Origin: Gonatopus flavifemur
Lineage: Eukaryota; Arthropoda; Insecta; Hymenoptera; Dryinidae
Assembly: GCA_018340375.1 (NCBI GenBank)
Contig: JAFFJZ010000003.1
Coordinates: 1,984,001-2,048,000 of the forward strand
Reading direction: 5' to 3'
Length of the DNA: 64,000 nt
Shown: piece by piece, positions 14,401-24,646 of the stretch
Layout: each line of letters begins with the position of its first letter
Position numbering within the stretch: position 1 is the stretch's first letter
Program-made: the position numbers and the translations under genes
Notes under the pieces: generated by a model
What the model was told of the DNA's origin: nothing
Databases searched by the model: none
The model's input: the letters and a program-made list of their open reading frames with translations, nothing else

Positions 14401-15505
14401 TGAAGAAATTGTAAAGTGACCTGTTACGTTTTGTCATGTGATCGACGATTTACTCTTGAATAAATCTCTTAAATATAAATAACTGATCAGAGAGATCAGA
14501 AAACATAAAAATATTGAAGCAGGTAATTTATATTTTTTTGTCATTTTTATTTAAAATTGAAAGTCTTTTATCGTGTAAAATATATAATTTTTTTTGTCTC
14601 TAATAATGTAAGTCGGAAGTTACAAAGGACTTGACTTCTGAACAGAGTCTCGAGTTTTCATTTCAAAAATGATGAGACGTGTAAAAAAAAATTACAACAT
14701 CGAAACCAATAAATATAATGTAGTAATCTATTTAAATTCTGAAATTAAGTTTTGCGTTTTTAGTATTCTACGCAATTGCAAATGAGAGATATTCGATGAA
14801 TCCCACGAGAGAAATCAATTTGCTTAAAATAAGTCAAAATTTGTCATTCGTAACCAAGCGATAGAATATTTTGTCTAGAGAAATAACATTATTTGACGTG
14901 CATAATGTCCATAATACGAAACAAGACTTACCTGGGATATGAGTGGTTCCTGGACTCGGATAAGCTGGACTCAAGGGATCAACGTTATCGATTATATTTC
15001 CCTTAGTCAGATTTATATTTGGCGGATTGGGAGATACAGGATGGTAGCGATAAACCAAATTAGTTTGCGGGAAACTGCTGGACACGAATCCTGATCCAAT
15101 GTTATTATGAACTAGAGTTGCCGATGTGAAATTGGCTTCTACGTTTAGGGGTTGGAATTTTTCCTCCGGTAATAATAAGTCGTCGAAATTTAAATCACCC
15201 AAGAGAGTGTCGTCGTTTGCATTCAATTCCGCCAAAGTGGGTCCTTGAATGAGATCAGCTTTGTCCACTTGGAATATATCGTCGTCGTCCATTTTAAACG
15301 ATATATCCAATTGATCTAAATCCATGTTGTTGAACGAAGATTCTATTTGTTCCGGCCTGGCGCACCAAACTGGAGTAGCGGCCAAGGGGGATGGCGAAAA
15401 TTGATCGTAAACTCCTCTGATCCCCCTGTGTCCGCCAGGAATTGGGACGGATGCCGAAGCTGGACCCATCTCTTGCGGGTATTCCTGCTTTACTATCCCA
15501 TCCAT
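11437..15505 (-). CDS. REPTOR: REPTOR / CREBRF-type bZIP transcription factor, complete
   Basis: This is the insect orthologue of CREB3 regulatory factor. In Drosophila, REPTOR enters the nucleus when TORC1 is low and drives the transcriptional stress response. Exons on the minus strand: 15505-14932, 13857-13438, 13259-12777, 12564-12442 and 11531-11437 (stop TAA 11437-11439). Together they total 1695 nt, 564 aa. Exon 1 has an acidic activation-like region (residues about 60-125, MDDDDIF and [14 protein letters not shown]). Exon 2 has a Ser-rich stretch with RLSMSAP at 249-255 and an acidic [13 protein letters not shown]. Exon 3 has the family block [16 protein letters not shown] followed by [15 protein letters not shown]. 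The basic region [13 protein letters not shown] (N-x7-R pattern) leads into a weak zipper that continues in exon 4. The C-terminus ends [11 protein letters not shown]. The initiator ATG is the first in a long open frame. Any non-coding 5' exon is unknown. Confidence 0.95.
14216..14447. mobile_element. Inverted-repeat element in REPTOR intron 1
   Basis: The left arm CGTCGGTCACATGATAAAAC plus GTAAC mirrors the right arm GTTACGTTTTGTCATGTGATCGACG. It is about 232 bp with no coding content. It lies between REPTOR exons 1 and 2 on neutral-looking intron DNA. Confidence 0.6.
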
Positions 15506-16748
15506 CGTGGATCAGTACGAAAAAGGTGAATGGATAATCGAATCCGCGGCCCTACCGTAACAACGAGATTGATAGTTAATTGACAATACAAAGAAAATAG
15601 TTTGATGAAATTGAACGGTACTGGAAGTGATGAAATCAGTGTATCAGATCGTTGATAATCAGAAGTGTTTAGGATACCTTATTTTGTACTTCTTAAACTT
15701 TAGAATGGCGGACCGAATGTGCATCTATATCTATAGGTTGTCAAATTCAAATGACAATGAATAAAACAGCTTGTTTATGGTGAAAGGATAAACACGTGGG
15801 TAAAGACAAAAATCGATAACAGTCAATCAGAAGATGGCACTACGCGCAATGTTGACTCATAAATATCATACGCTTCGACAACACTTGTCAATTATCGATA
15901 GTTTGTTTTGTTCAGTTATTGAATATTGTCTTACACCATTTACGACACAGAATGATTTTTGTTTCGTTATAAATTACACAACGTCCACTAAACGAATTGT
16001 ACACTGTAAAAAGTCCTGCGTAAAATTGTTAGTTCCAAGAGCGATAATAATTGAGTTTCAACAATACTGGTGAATTTGCTGTTTTCAGAATGGGTCCGAT
16101 TATTATCGCGTCTGGGAATGTCATAATCACAAACTGATGACAAATTTTAGGTAAGATTACCAAGTCGCTAAACACAGAACGCCAAGTCGATGATCAATTG
16201 AGAAGAATTTCTATACTCGGTACAGTGAAATAGTGCTGACAAATTTGATAAACGCCAGCACAATTGTTCGAGGATTTTTTACAGTGTACTTTCTTAACCA
16301 CATAGGGATGTGGTTTCATGTTTGATATTCTAACGTTGACACTTTACATAGATCAACACTCGATAGGATTTCGATGAATATCTCTCGTATGATTAAACAA
16401 ACAATGTGTATTATCACTTTTCACGCGTGACAATTGGATCGTGTAATAATTGTGTTGAGACGTGAAACAGTTTCTCGTAAAAAAACACGAAAATGACACG
16501 TGATCGCGAGGAATGGAATACTGTTATTGTTTTGCGTTCACGGATTAGTCAATAAATATTCCTGTTTTTTGCACAAAAGGGAAAAGGTCACACGACAACG
16601 TGAACAATCAATCAATGTATTCAACCAATCAGGAGATGTTTACAATATAAGTTGCATGAAAGCAGAGAGAGAAGATGAGAGAGCTCACGACTGGGGTTCC
16701 ATCGATAGTAAACATTGAAGCGCCCTCTTATCGGATGGAACACGGAAC
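15506..16748. other. REPTOR 5' flank
   Basis: It should contain the REPTOR promoter and 5' UTR on the minus strand, but no convincing core promoter element can be placed. Open frames at 15834-16073 and 16500-16718 look like chance. Confidence 0.35.
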
Positions 16749-17081
16749 TTGGTCCATCAACTCCCTCTTTCATTTTTCTTTTCTTTTATTCATGATTATG
16801 AAGAATTATATGGACTCGATATCGATACAAAAAATCATTTTAATCAAATACGCGTTGATAAGTATACAAAAGCAATACGCGATTTGGTACTATTGAAAAA
16901 TGAAATTGTGCAGTATGTCAACTTTCATGATCCAACCGTCAGAGGGCTGGTGGAACTTTTACTCAATGAGCTCTACATATATACTGGAGTGAGCCCAGCC
17001 CATTGGACTCGGTACATTGGTACATTACATACTAGACGGAGCGCGGCCAGAGAGAGAACGCTGTCTATCGAACGAACATAG
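16749..17081 (+). CDS. Hypothetical open frame, possibly an unassigned exon
   Basis: The 110-codon frame contains a hydrophilic, helix-like middle (YGLDIDTKNHFNQIRVDKYT, then LLKNEIVQYVNFHDP and LVELLLNELYIYTG) that looks more protein-like than its neighbours. A good splice donor, GGA/GTGAGC, closes this part at about 16988. After it the frame becomes Arg-rich and unlike coding sequence. If real it is one exon of a larger transcript, since no start codon with good context or partner exon was found. No family is recognised. Confidence 0.22.
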   Translation: MVHQLPLSFFFSFIHDYEELYGLDIDTKNHFNQIRVDKYTKAIRDLVLLKNEIVQYVNFHDPTVRGLVELLLNELYIYTGVSPAHWTRYIGTLHTRRSAARERTLSIERT

Positions 17082-17550
17082 TAGCACACCCAATTGATCC
17101 TGTCTCTCGCCATTTTGATGGAATCGGCAAAGACACAAGCACACCAAATCGCACCTCTCTCTGTGTCCACGCATTTTCATTGGCGCGCTCACTCCGGTAT
17201 GTATTGAGCTCAATGATATATGTAGAGTTCGTTGTATATGGATAGTATGCGAGAAACCGCTTGGCATTGGCCGAAAACTAGGGATTTCTAGTGGAATTAC
17301 TAAATATTACTATGCCTCATACTATCAGTATATTTCGAATGTTCAATTTCCCGAAATTAGCTGATCGGTCAATCCTTAGTAACTTACTAGAGATTCACTA
17401 GGAATTGACTAATCAGCGAATTTCGGGATATTGTGGTGTCGAGACATCGAGCAGTCGGGATACCTAGGTAGCACAAAGTGCTGGTGAAGTAATAATCGGA
17501 ATGCCACCTGATTATATTCATTTGGTGCAGCAAAAAACATTCCATAGTAT

Positions 17551-17813
17551 CCCTGATAACACACGAAAAATTCTTTTTCAAAAAGAAGGTCTTTTCGAAC
17601 TAATGAATCCATAAAGAGCTCTGAAGAAGTTCAATGTTTGGGACATTAACGAGTTCTTTGAGAGTACTCAAACAATACCTCCAGCATCCTCAAAGAACTT
17701 GTTAATGTCCCAAACATTGAACTCCTCTAGAGCTCTTTATGAATTCATTAGTTCGAAAAGAGTTCTCGAAGAATTCTATTCTTGTTTTCGAAAAAGAATT
17801 CCTCGTGTCTCAT
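17551..17813. repeat. Near-perfect long inverted repeat (arms about 120 bp, loop under 15 nt)
   Basis: The left arm runs from ACACGAAAAATTC at about 17561 through TTCGAACTAATGAA, AAAGAGCTCT and GTTCAATGTTTGGGACATTAA to about 17670. The right arm mirrors it from TTAATGTCCCAAACATTGAAC through AGAGCTCTTTATGAATTCAT and GAATTCCTCGTGT at about 17812. A single-arm relative is at about 24551-24646. It is a probable foldback transposon that could also give a long hairpin RNA if transcribed. Confidence 0.7.
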
Positions 17814-17990
17814 CATTTTCACGTTTTCTCTGTTTCAATATCCGCTTCCTTCACTTTTGGATTTTCACCAAGGCATATATTCAGATGTGATAAGATGATT
17901 CTAAGCATGTTTATTTATTCTAAAAGAATATTCCCAAAATATGCATAGAAGATTCTTGGGTTCTCTGGGGAGGATCAAGAGTGCGGGGAC

Positions 17991-18104
17991 CGCCCAAACA
18001 GCACCATAGTCCCAGAATGTTTCATTAAAGAATTCATAAAGAATACATTTAGTTCAATAAGAATCCTTTATGAATTCTCCTGGGACTGTGGTGCTGTTTG
18101 GGCG
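17991..18104. repeat. Foldback repeat, 114 bp
   Basis: CGCCCAAACAGCACCATAGT at the left mirrors CTGTGGTGCTGTTTGGGCG at the right, with further pairing of AATTCATAAAG and TTTATGAATT inside. A fragment with GGTGCTGTTTGGGC also lies at about 28958. Confidence 0.6.
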
Positions 18105-18198
18105 AAATCTACTGGTCAGTCTTCGAGGAAACTACAAATTTGCTAGGGTAGATATTTTATTCCTATTGTTCGAATATTGTTTCAGTCAAACAAAAATT

Positions 18199-18428
18199 AT
18201 TACACTGTAAAACATTTCTATGGGAAAATTCCTATATATTCACGTGAAGTAATTCGTACTTGTTCGGAAATTTACTGCGAAATTTTGGGAAAAATCTCAT
18301 AAAGTTTAGAATTTTCAGATGAATTTATGGAGAATTTCATATCAATATACTGGAAATTGATTTCCCAATCAGTGATTGGAATTCTCCGGCTGATGTACAC
18401 AGGAAAATCCCGATTTTTTTTTACAGCG
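18199..18428. repeat. Weak foldback, about 230 bp
   Basis: ACACTGTAAAA at the left and TTTTTTTTACAGCGT at the right form imperfect inverted ends. The inner part has repeated GGAAAATTCC and GGAAATT words. It lies just downstream of the CREG stop (minus strand) and may fall in its 3' UTR. Confidence 0.35.
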
Positions 18429-18509
18429 TAGATCTCCCGACATATTAACAGAGGAGGTATAATTTTTCATATTTCAAGCATAGTTTTTTTTTAATTAAGT
18501 ATCATTGAA

Positions 18510-21500
18510 CTACACAAGTCGAACCGTCGGACGCAAATTATGGTTCAAAGCATCCATGCTGAACGATGAGATGCCCGATCTATGATGTTGCTTTGATGGG
18601 AAACGTTGCTCAAACTGTTCTGCAATATTCGGCTTCGATGGATGGAGATAATCTTCAACTGGAACGTATTTAGGCCCTCCAAATGTGTCCAATACAACCA
18701 CATTCTTTATATCCAATTTTGCAAAGTAGAAGTGATGATCTGCAATGGTAACATCGGGTAAGACTACAGGTTTCCCTATACCCTGGTTAAAGGAATTCAT
18801 TGATTCTCGTTAAATCTCGTTGATCCTCGGACAATGTTCCGATTGAATCTCATCCGGCGATTTTTCAATGAGATTTGGTCGGATGAATAAATTACTTCAA
18901 TGTGAAACTGATTGAATCTTCCCATACAGCAAAAGAGTCCCCACGAAGAGCTCCCGTTATGACAGTAAACATGAATTCATTATGAATACTTTGAATTCAA
19001 ATTGAATTCTTGATGAACAACTTACTGTTCAGAAAGAATTCATGTTGTGAGTTCATGAAGAATTCTCCAGGCATTCAACATTTCACTGACATAACGGGGA
19101 CTGTTTCAAGAACTCATTAAAGAGTCTTCAAGAATTCAAACGGGTTATTTTTGCTGTCTGGGTTGCCAAATCTAATTTGGGTCTCGGACAATGTTTCGAC
19201 CAAGTCTAATGAAATTTCATTTGTCAGATTCAACGGATTCGTTTAACCAGGGTACATTATTTCATAACAGGGCTGTGCGTGTTTGTCTCGTGTGCTTATG
19301 GATTTGGATGATTTTTGCCCCAAAATGTTTGTCTCGCTGGGGACACCGGAACTTCCCCATTTGGGTCGAAATCGGATCAGGGATTTCGGAAATATGAGGA
19401 AAAAATTATTAATCGAATATATAGAGAATATTTGTCGCTGTGAATAACTTTCGATAGGGTTGGTGATTTTAACCCTTCGACGATCGCGCGGGGTTTATTT
19501 CACGCCTCAAATACCTTCTTTCAACCCTTTACGGGGATCCCAGAGCGGCTCCTGACGATGCAACCCGAGCCAAATCTTTTCTGACAAATTATTCGAAGAC
19601 AAAAGAATGAAATCAAAATATCGCATCGGTACAGACCATGTTTATTGATCGAAGAAGGTATGTACAGAGCGATAATTTGATATCATTCTTTTGTTTCCGG
19701 GTAATTTGTCAGAATAATTTTGGTTGTGTCCTTTTCTAATTCCTTTATGGGTCTGGTTGCATCTTCAGGGATTTTTTAGATGCACAGTTGAATAAAAAAA
19801 TTAATTTCCTCAAATTTCGAATGAAAATATCATTTCCGATGGATTTTTGCTCGGAGGGAAAATATGAGGAACATGGAAGTAATGTATGGTAGTTCTCGAT
19901 ACCGATTTTTCATAATGTGTATCTTACCTGCCGGCATTCCAATCAGAGAGGGGTGGCGTCCAAACACGAATTTTTTGGCTATTACGTGCTCGGCGCTGCC
20001 ATTCTTCAACTTCAAAAGAAATCACAGGTAATATAGTTAATTAAAACTTTTCCACATACTTCGATTATATCTCACTAAAAAATGCTTGTGAACTTTGAGC
20101 AGCTATATTGCAGCAGGTGAGTGAAAAAATTCGAATCTATGTAGCACGAGTATACATATTCATAGAATTAGCGAAGGCTAAACATCGACAGTTAGAAAAT
20201 CGAGTACAAAGGGTAGAGGGTCAACTTCTTGAATGAAAATTTCACCGAATAAACTTAATTTGACAATCGCTAGTCACTTTTCAGTAATTCCTACCCAAGC
20301 AGCACCAGGGGAGGAATTATTCTGAGTCGAAAAGTGATTCCTCCTTTCCCTCTACATGGGAAAGATTAGGAAATTTCTGCCATTTGAGCAGCGAAGGAGG
20401 AGGATATAGTTCCTCTTCTGCCCCTCGAATTAGCGTAAAGTTCCTGATCTTCCGTATGTAGGAAATTTTGAAATTTTGTTACTAAAACATGACGTACCTC
20501 ATAGATTACAATGTTATATATTATATTATGTTGCAGAAATTCTAATCGTTCACAGAAACGAAACGAAAATTCAAACTCACAAAATCTGAAAAATCATTGG
20601 TGTTTATTTTCCCGAATGAACTCCTTGGCACTGGAAACATCGTTTAGGGGATATATCGCAGGATTTTGGGTCTTCAGCAGCTGAGGATTTCGTTATTCAG
20701 AAACCAATTCGTTTAAATAAACGATTCAAACTTCAGCAACATATTGCATTACCCCTTTTAGAACAATACATATAACCTTTTTTGTTCATTGCTGCGAAGA
20801 TCACCTCTTCAATCACAAATTTGTTTCGATAAAAGATTAGACAATGATATTATCATATTTATTACTAACCGTTACGATGTTACCGCTCAGAATAGTTCTA
20901 GCGCAACGTGGGTCCATAGGATCCCATGACATGTTTCGACAATATTCACCCTGAGCCAATGACATCAATAGAGAAACTCTGGAATCTTTCTGTAATCAGA
21001 TAATGGGGTGGTTGATATTGTGATTAAAAAAGATTTACTTCATTAGGAAAAAGGAAGAGTGTGGCTTTTCTATCAACTTATACAGCCTAGATCCTGGATA
21101 GTACAAGAATCACGAATGAATTTTGAAAAGGGAACTCTTTGAGAGCTCTTTTAGAATACAATGAGTTTCCAAAGAGTTTCACAGAGGATTCGATTCGACG
21201 GACATTCATGAGTTTCGTTAAAATTCTCGAACAAGTCTCATAGAACTTTGAAGTACCAGCGTACCATCCGAGGGAAGATTTTGTCTGCAAGATTTCTTCG
21301 AACTGGATTTATGAAACAGTCTGAAATTCTCAGGGAATAATCTTTGATACTTTATCAATTGCTGTAGAGAGCCCAAATTTCGAATGAAAAGAAAAATTCG
21401 GGCTCTGTAGAGCAAGCTGAGGAGAAGCTTCCCAAAATGTTGACAGGTTGTTTGCGTCCATAAACATTCGACGGAGGTCTGATGAACGTTACAATGTCCG

Positions 21501-24088
21501 CTCGAGAATAATATCAAGGAAAGTTCACAGAATGTTCATTCAAGATTCACCGAAGATTCACTGGAGTTTCAATTTTCCAATATCAGTTTTTTTCACGAAA
21601 AAATAAATGATAAAGGAAATTATAATTGTAATTGGAATCCCCGCTAAAACATGCTCAATTGAAACTCGAATGAATTCCCAAAGAACCCTTGAAAAATGTT
21701 TTATAAACCTTTCTTGAGAGCATTTTCAAGCGGACATTCAAATGTTCATCTAAACTTCGTCAAACGTTTAAGAACCTAAAACTTGGATCCAACGGAGCTC
21801 CAACGCTGATCTGTGTTGATCTATTCCGAACGTTTTTTGAAGCTTCATGTTCTCTTCGGGTAATGGGCCAGTGGATATTTTGTCTCGGAACTTATAGTCG
21901 TGCAGCCAATTCAACTAGAAATAGAAAAATTTCCTTACCATCACGTCTTGTGCCGTGAAGTCCAAAGGTGTGAGATACATGTAAGGGATTCCAAATCCAT
22001 AACCGCTTGGACCATCGCTAAAAGAAATGACGTTGACTGTTGGGAATGATTCAATATCCTTCCTGGTACTGATAGTTGACACAGCTGTCCAATCTAAAAG
22101 TTCCCCTTCCAATCTTAATCATCTTTCAGAACATTATTATAATATTTTTTTCAATGGATCCTTGCAGTTGAAGAAAGCAGAAATAAAAAGGTATGGAAAA
22201 CTTCTAATGTCCACTTGAATCAAATCGAATGCAGTTTGGCGAATTGATATCTGGGATTGGGCACTAACTAAGAATTTCCATCCCTTACTAGCTAGTATGT
22301 GGGAAAAAAAATAATTTATGTAACCGAATGAACTGAAGTCAGTTGTGGAAATTAGTTCCCAGTAATAAAATAATAGAAGTCAGTAACAAAAGCTGTAGTA
22401 AAGGCAACTTCAAATTAGTAACAGCAGCTAAAATATCTGATTATTTTTTTCGGTGGGGAGCGACGTTTCTTAGTAATCCCGAAGTGATTGGATTTTGATG
22501 TCATTTTGAGATCGTTTGGACTGGTTTGTTGAAAATATTGTCAAAATGCAGCTTGAGTTACCACAATTTCAGTTGATTTTGCAGCGGCGAATGTATGATA
22601 TACACCAGCTGACGTATACCTCACACTCGCCGCTGTAGATCCACTGAAATGGTATTCACTCGGACTACACTTTCAACTTGGCGATATTTTTACTCTTCTT
22701 CTTCTTTTTCAGTGTATGGAACTGAAATGAATATAACCAGGTGCCATTCCGACAGTATTTTATCAGCAATTTCGTGTTACTCGAGTATAGGGTGTCTTAT
22801 AGAAATTGCTTGAAAGAACACTTGAGGAATTTTGAAGATACGTTCAAGTGATATGTAAGACACGTTATCTGTCAGAAATTCCAAGTTTATCTTCGATTGG
22901 TCTTGAACTAGGTATGTTTTCAAATTGGTTACATAACCGGGTTGAAAAGGTCTGTTAAATTTCAATTAATTTTATTACTTCTAGCACAAAAACCGCAGTA
23001 CGCGTGCTTGATTTGATGAGGTTTCATGGGATTTTGCAAATTACACTGATTGAATCTTATCGAGTTATTATGCAATTTTCGCATTTTTATATGAAGATCC
23101 AAAAGTTCTGGGACAAAAACGAAATATAGACTGAAAAGAACTCATTCAAATTTATATAAACCGATAAGATTTATACACGAGAATTTAGGAGGAACATTCG
23201 GTGCTGGTCCGATCCGGGTCAAATTATTTACTCAAAAAAATCCCTTAAAGTACCACAATGACTTGGAGTTTTATAAAAAAAAGTATCCCTGACAGAAAAA
23301 ATTCTAGCCCCTACTCTCGCGCAAACAAGGCGCAAGCGAGGCATTCTAGGCAGGACTATAAGGCCCACTCTCGAGCGCCTAGAACGATTTCTACTAGGGA
23401 CACTACCTTTTAAATGTTTTTACAAATAAATAATCTAACTCGGATCAGACCAACGATGAATCTCTATAAAATATTGTATTCTTCAACATATTTTTTCTCA
23501 TTGGGTTTTGCGATTTGCGCGGCAAAGGAGAGATTTTCAGTTTTTTCAAGTGAAAAGCAAATATCGAGGGCGCTATAATGAACTAAATATTTTCACGTTA
23601 CCTGCTTGATTCACAATGTATCTTGCCATAAGAGCCGCATTGCTGATAGGTGGCAAATCTTTTTGCGAATGTTCATCAATTTTTCCAATATCCTCTTTCG
23701 ATTGTTCATTCTCGAAAAGAGTTGTTCCATGTTTCTCACCTAGATGATTGTCAAATCTTCTAGCGGTCTTCCATTCAGAAGTTTCATCGTATAGATTCGG
23801 TGATCGATAGCCATGCTTTATCTCCGATTCTTCTTTTGTGGCAGATTTGTGAATAAGTTTGTCTTTGTTCATAAAATAAGGCGATGGCAATATTGGACCG
23901 TGGAATTTAATTTCAATATTCTCCCCTGTTATTTCAGATTCTCGTGGTTCCGTCCATTCGAAAAGCTTCTGATACTCCGTGTCCAACTGATAGTCATCCG
24001 CGTAATCTTTGCTATACTTCTTCGCTGACGAAGGAGAGGTCGATATCACAATTAACGCGATCAAACATAATGTTACTTTGAAGTACAT
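18510..24088 (-). CDS. CREG: CREG (cellular repressor of E1A-stimulated genes) homologue, complete
   Basis: CREG proteins are secreted or lysosomal glycoproteins with a flavin-reductase-like split-barrel fold that does not bind FMN in characterised members. Minus-strand exons: 24088-23602, 22093-21939, 20989-20870, 20009-19928 and 18739-18510 (stop TAG), 1074 nt, 357 aa. Residues 1 to about 22 form a signal peptide (LCLIALIVIST core). Domain blocks come in family order: DWTAVSTIS at 163-171, SFSDGPSGYGFGIPYMYLTP in exon 2, SLLMSLAQGEYCRNMSWDP with an N-glycosylation site in exon 3, FGRHP in exon 4, and DHHFYFAKLDI and DTFGGPKYV in exon 5. Exon 5 begins at 18739, not at the longer open frame from 18800, because only that acceptor restores MPADHH. 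About 140 hydrophilic residues separate the signal peptide from the domain, far more than in vertebrate CREG. Confidence 0.94.
19551..19769. mobile_element. MITE family C, copy 1, in last CREG intron region
   Basis: CCTGACGATGCAACCCGAGC at the left mirrors GGTTGCATCTTCAGGG at the right. A central hairpin pairs CAAAATATCGCATCGGTACAG with CTGTACCGATGCG-like sequence around CTTCTTCGATCAATAAAC. Copy 2 is at 39433-39629. Confidence 0.65.
22574..22650. repeat. Foldback family D, copy 1, in CREG intron 1
   Basis: GCAGCGGCGAATGT pairs with CACTCGCCGCTGT, and the flanking TTTCAGT/ACTGAAA also pair. A diverged relative with the same inner words (TTACATCAGCTG, ATTCGCTGT) lies at 54105-54213. Confidence 0.5.
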
Positions 24089-24550
24089 AATTGAATCTCA
24101 CGTTTCCTTTGTGGACAATTTTCGGTCCGATAAAAGGGAAAAACGTATTCGTTGATATTGTCAAAACAGGGGATGATATTAATTTATTACAATTTTGGCG
24201 AATATTTAGTTTTTGATGTTCGAATCGCGTGCACACTTCCGAATGTGATACGATGAATGACTTTTGAATGAAGAGCACCGATGACTGTCAATTCATACTA
24301 TTATACTTACTTTGATCATCTCGATGCAATTCATCGAGGGAAAAGATTAATCGATTCTCACAAATCCGTGCGAAGCGCGCATTTCAAATCTCTATACGAA
24401 AAACTGAAGTAGAAAAATTCTTTCTCACCCAGGCTCATGAATAGCGTTATGAATATCTTACAAATATTCGGAATATATATTGCTGAGCAGCAACAAACTT
24501 CCCAAGTAGCATCAGAATATGTTATGAACGTTCTATGAATATTCGAAATA
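24089..24550. other. CREG 5' flank
   Basis: It is the presumed location of the CREG promoter and 5' UTR (minus strand). No core promoter element can be placed by eye. The open frames here are chance. Confidence 0.3.
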
Positions 24551-24646
24551 TACACCCCTGATAACACACGAAGAATTCTTTTTCAAAAGCAACAATAGAA
24601 TTCTTCGAGAACTCTTTTCGAACTAATGAATTCATAAAGAGCTCCC
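24551..24646. repeat. Single arm related to the long inverted repeat at 17551
   Basis: ACACACGAAGAATTCTTTTTC through AATTCTTCGAGAACTCTTTTCG, ACTAATGAATTCATAAAGAGCTC matches one arm of the 17551-17813 repeat without its partner. Confidence 0.55.

Noticed and set aside
18740..18800. Extension of CREG exon 5 upstream to the open-frame start
   Set aside because: It breaks phase with exon 4 and interrupts the family sequence MPADHH; the acceptor at 18740 restores both.
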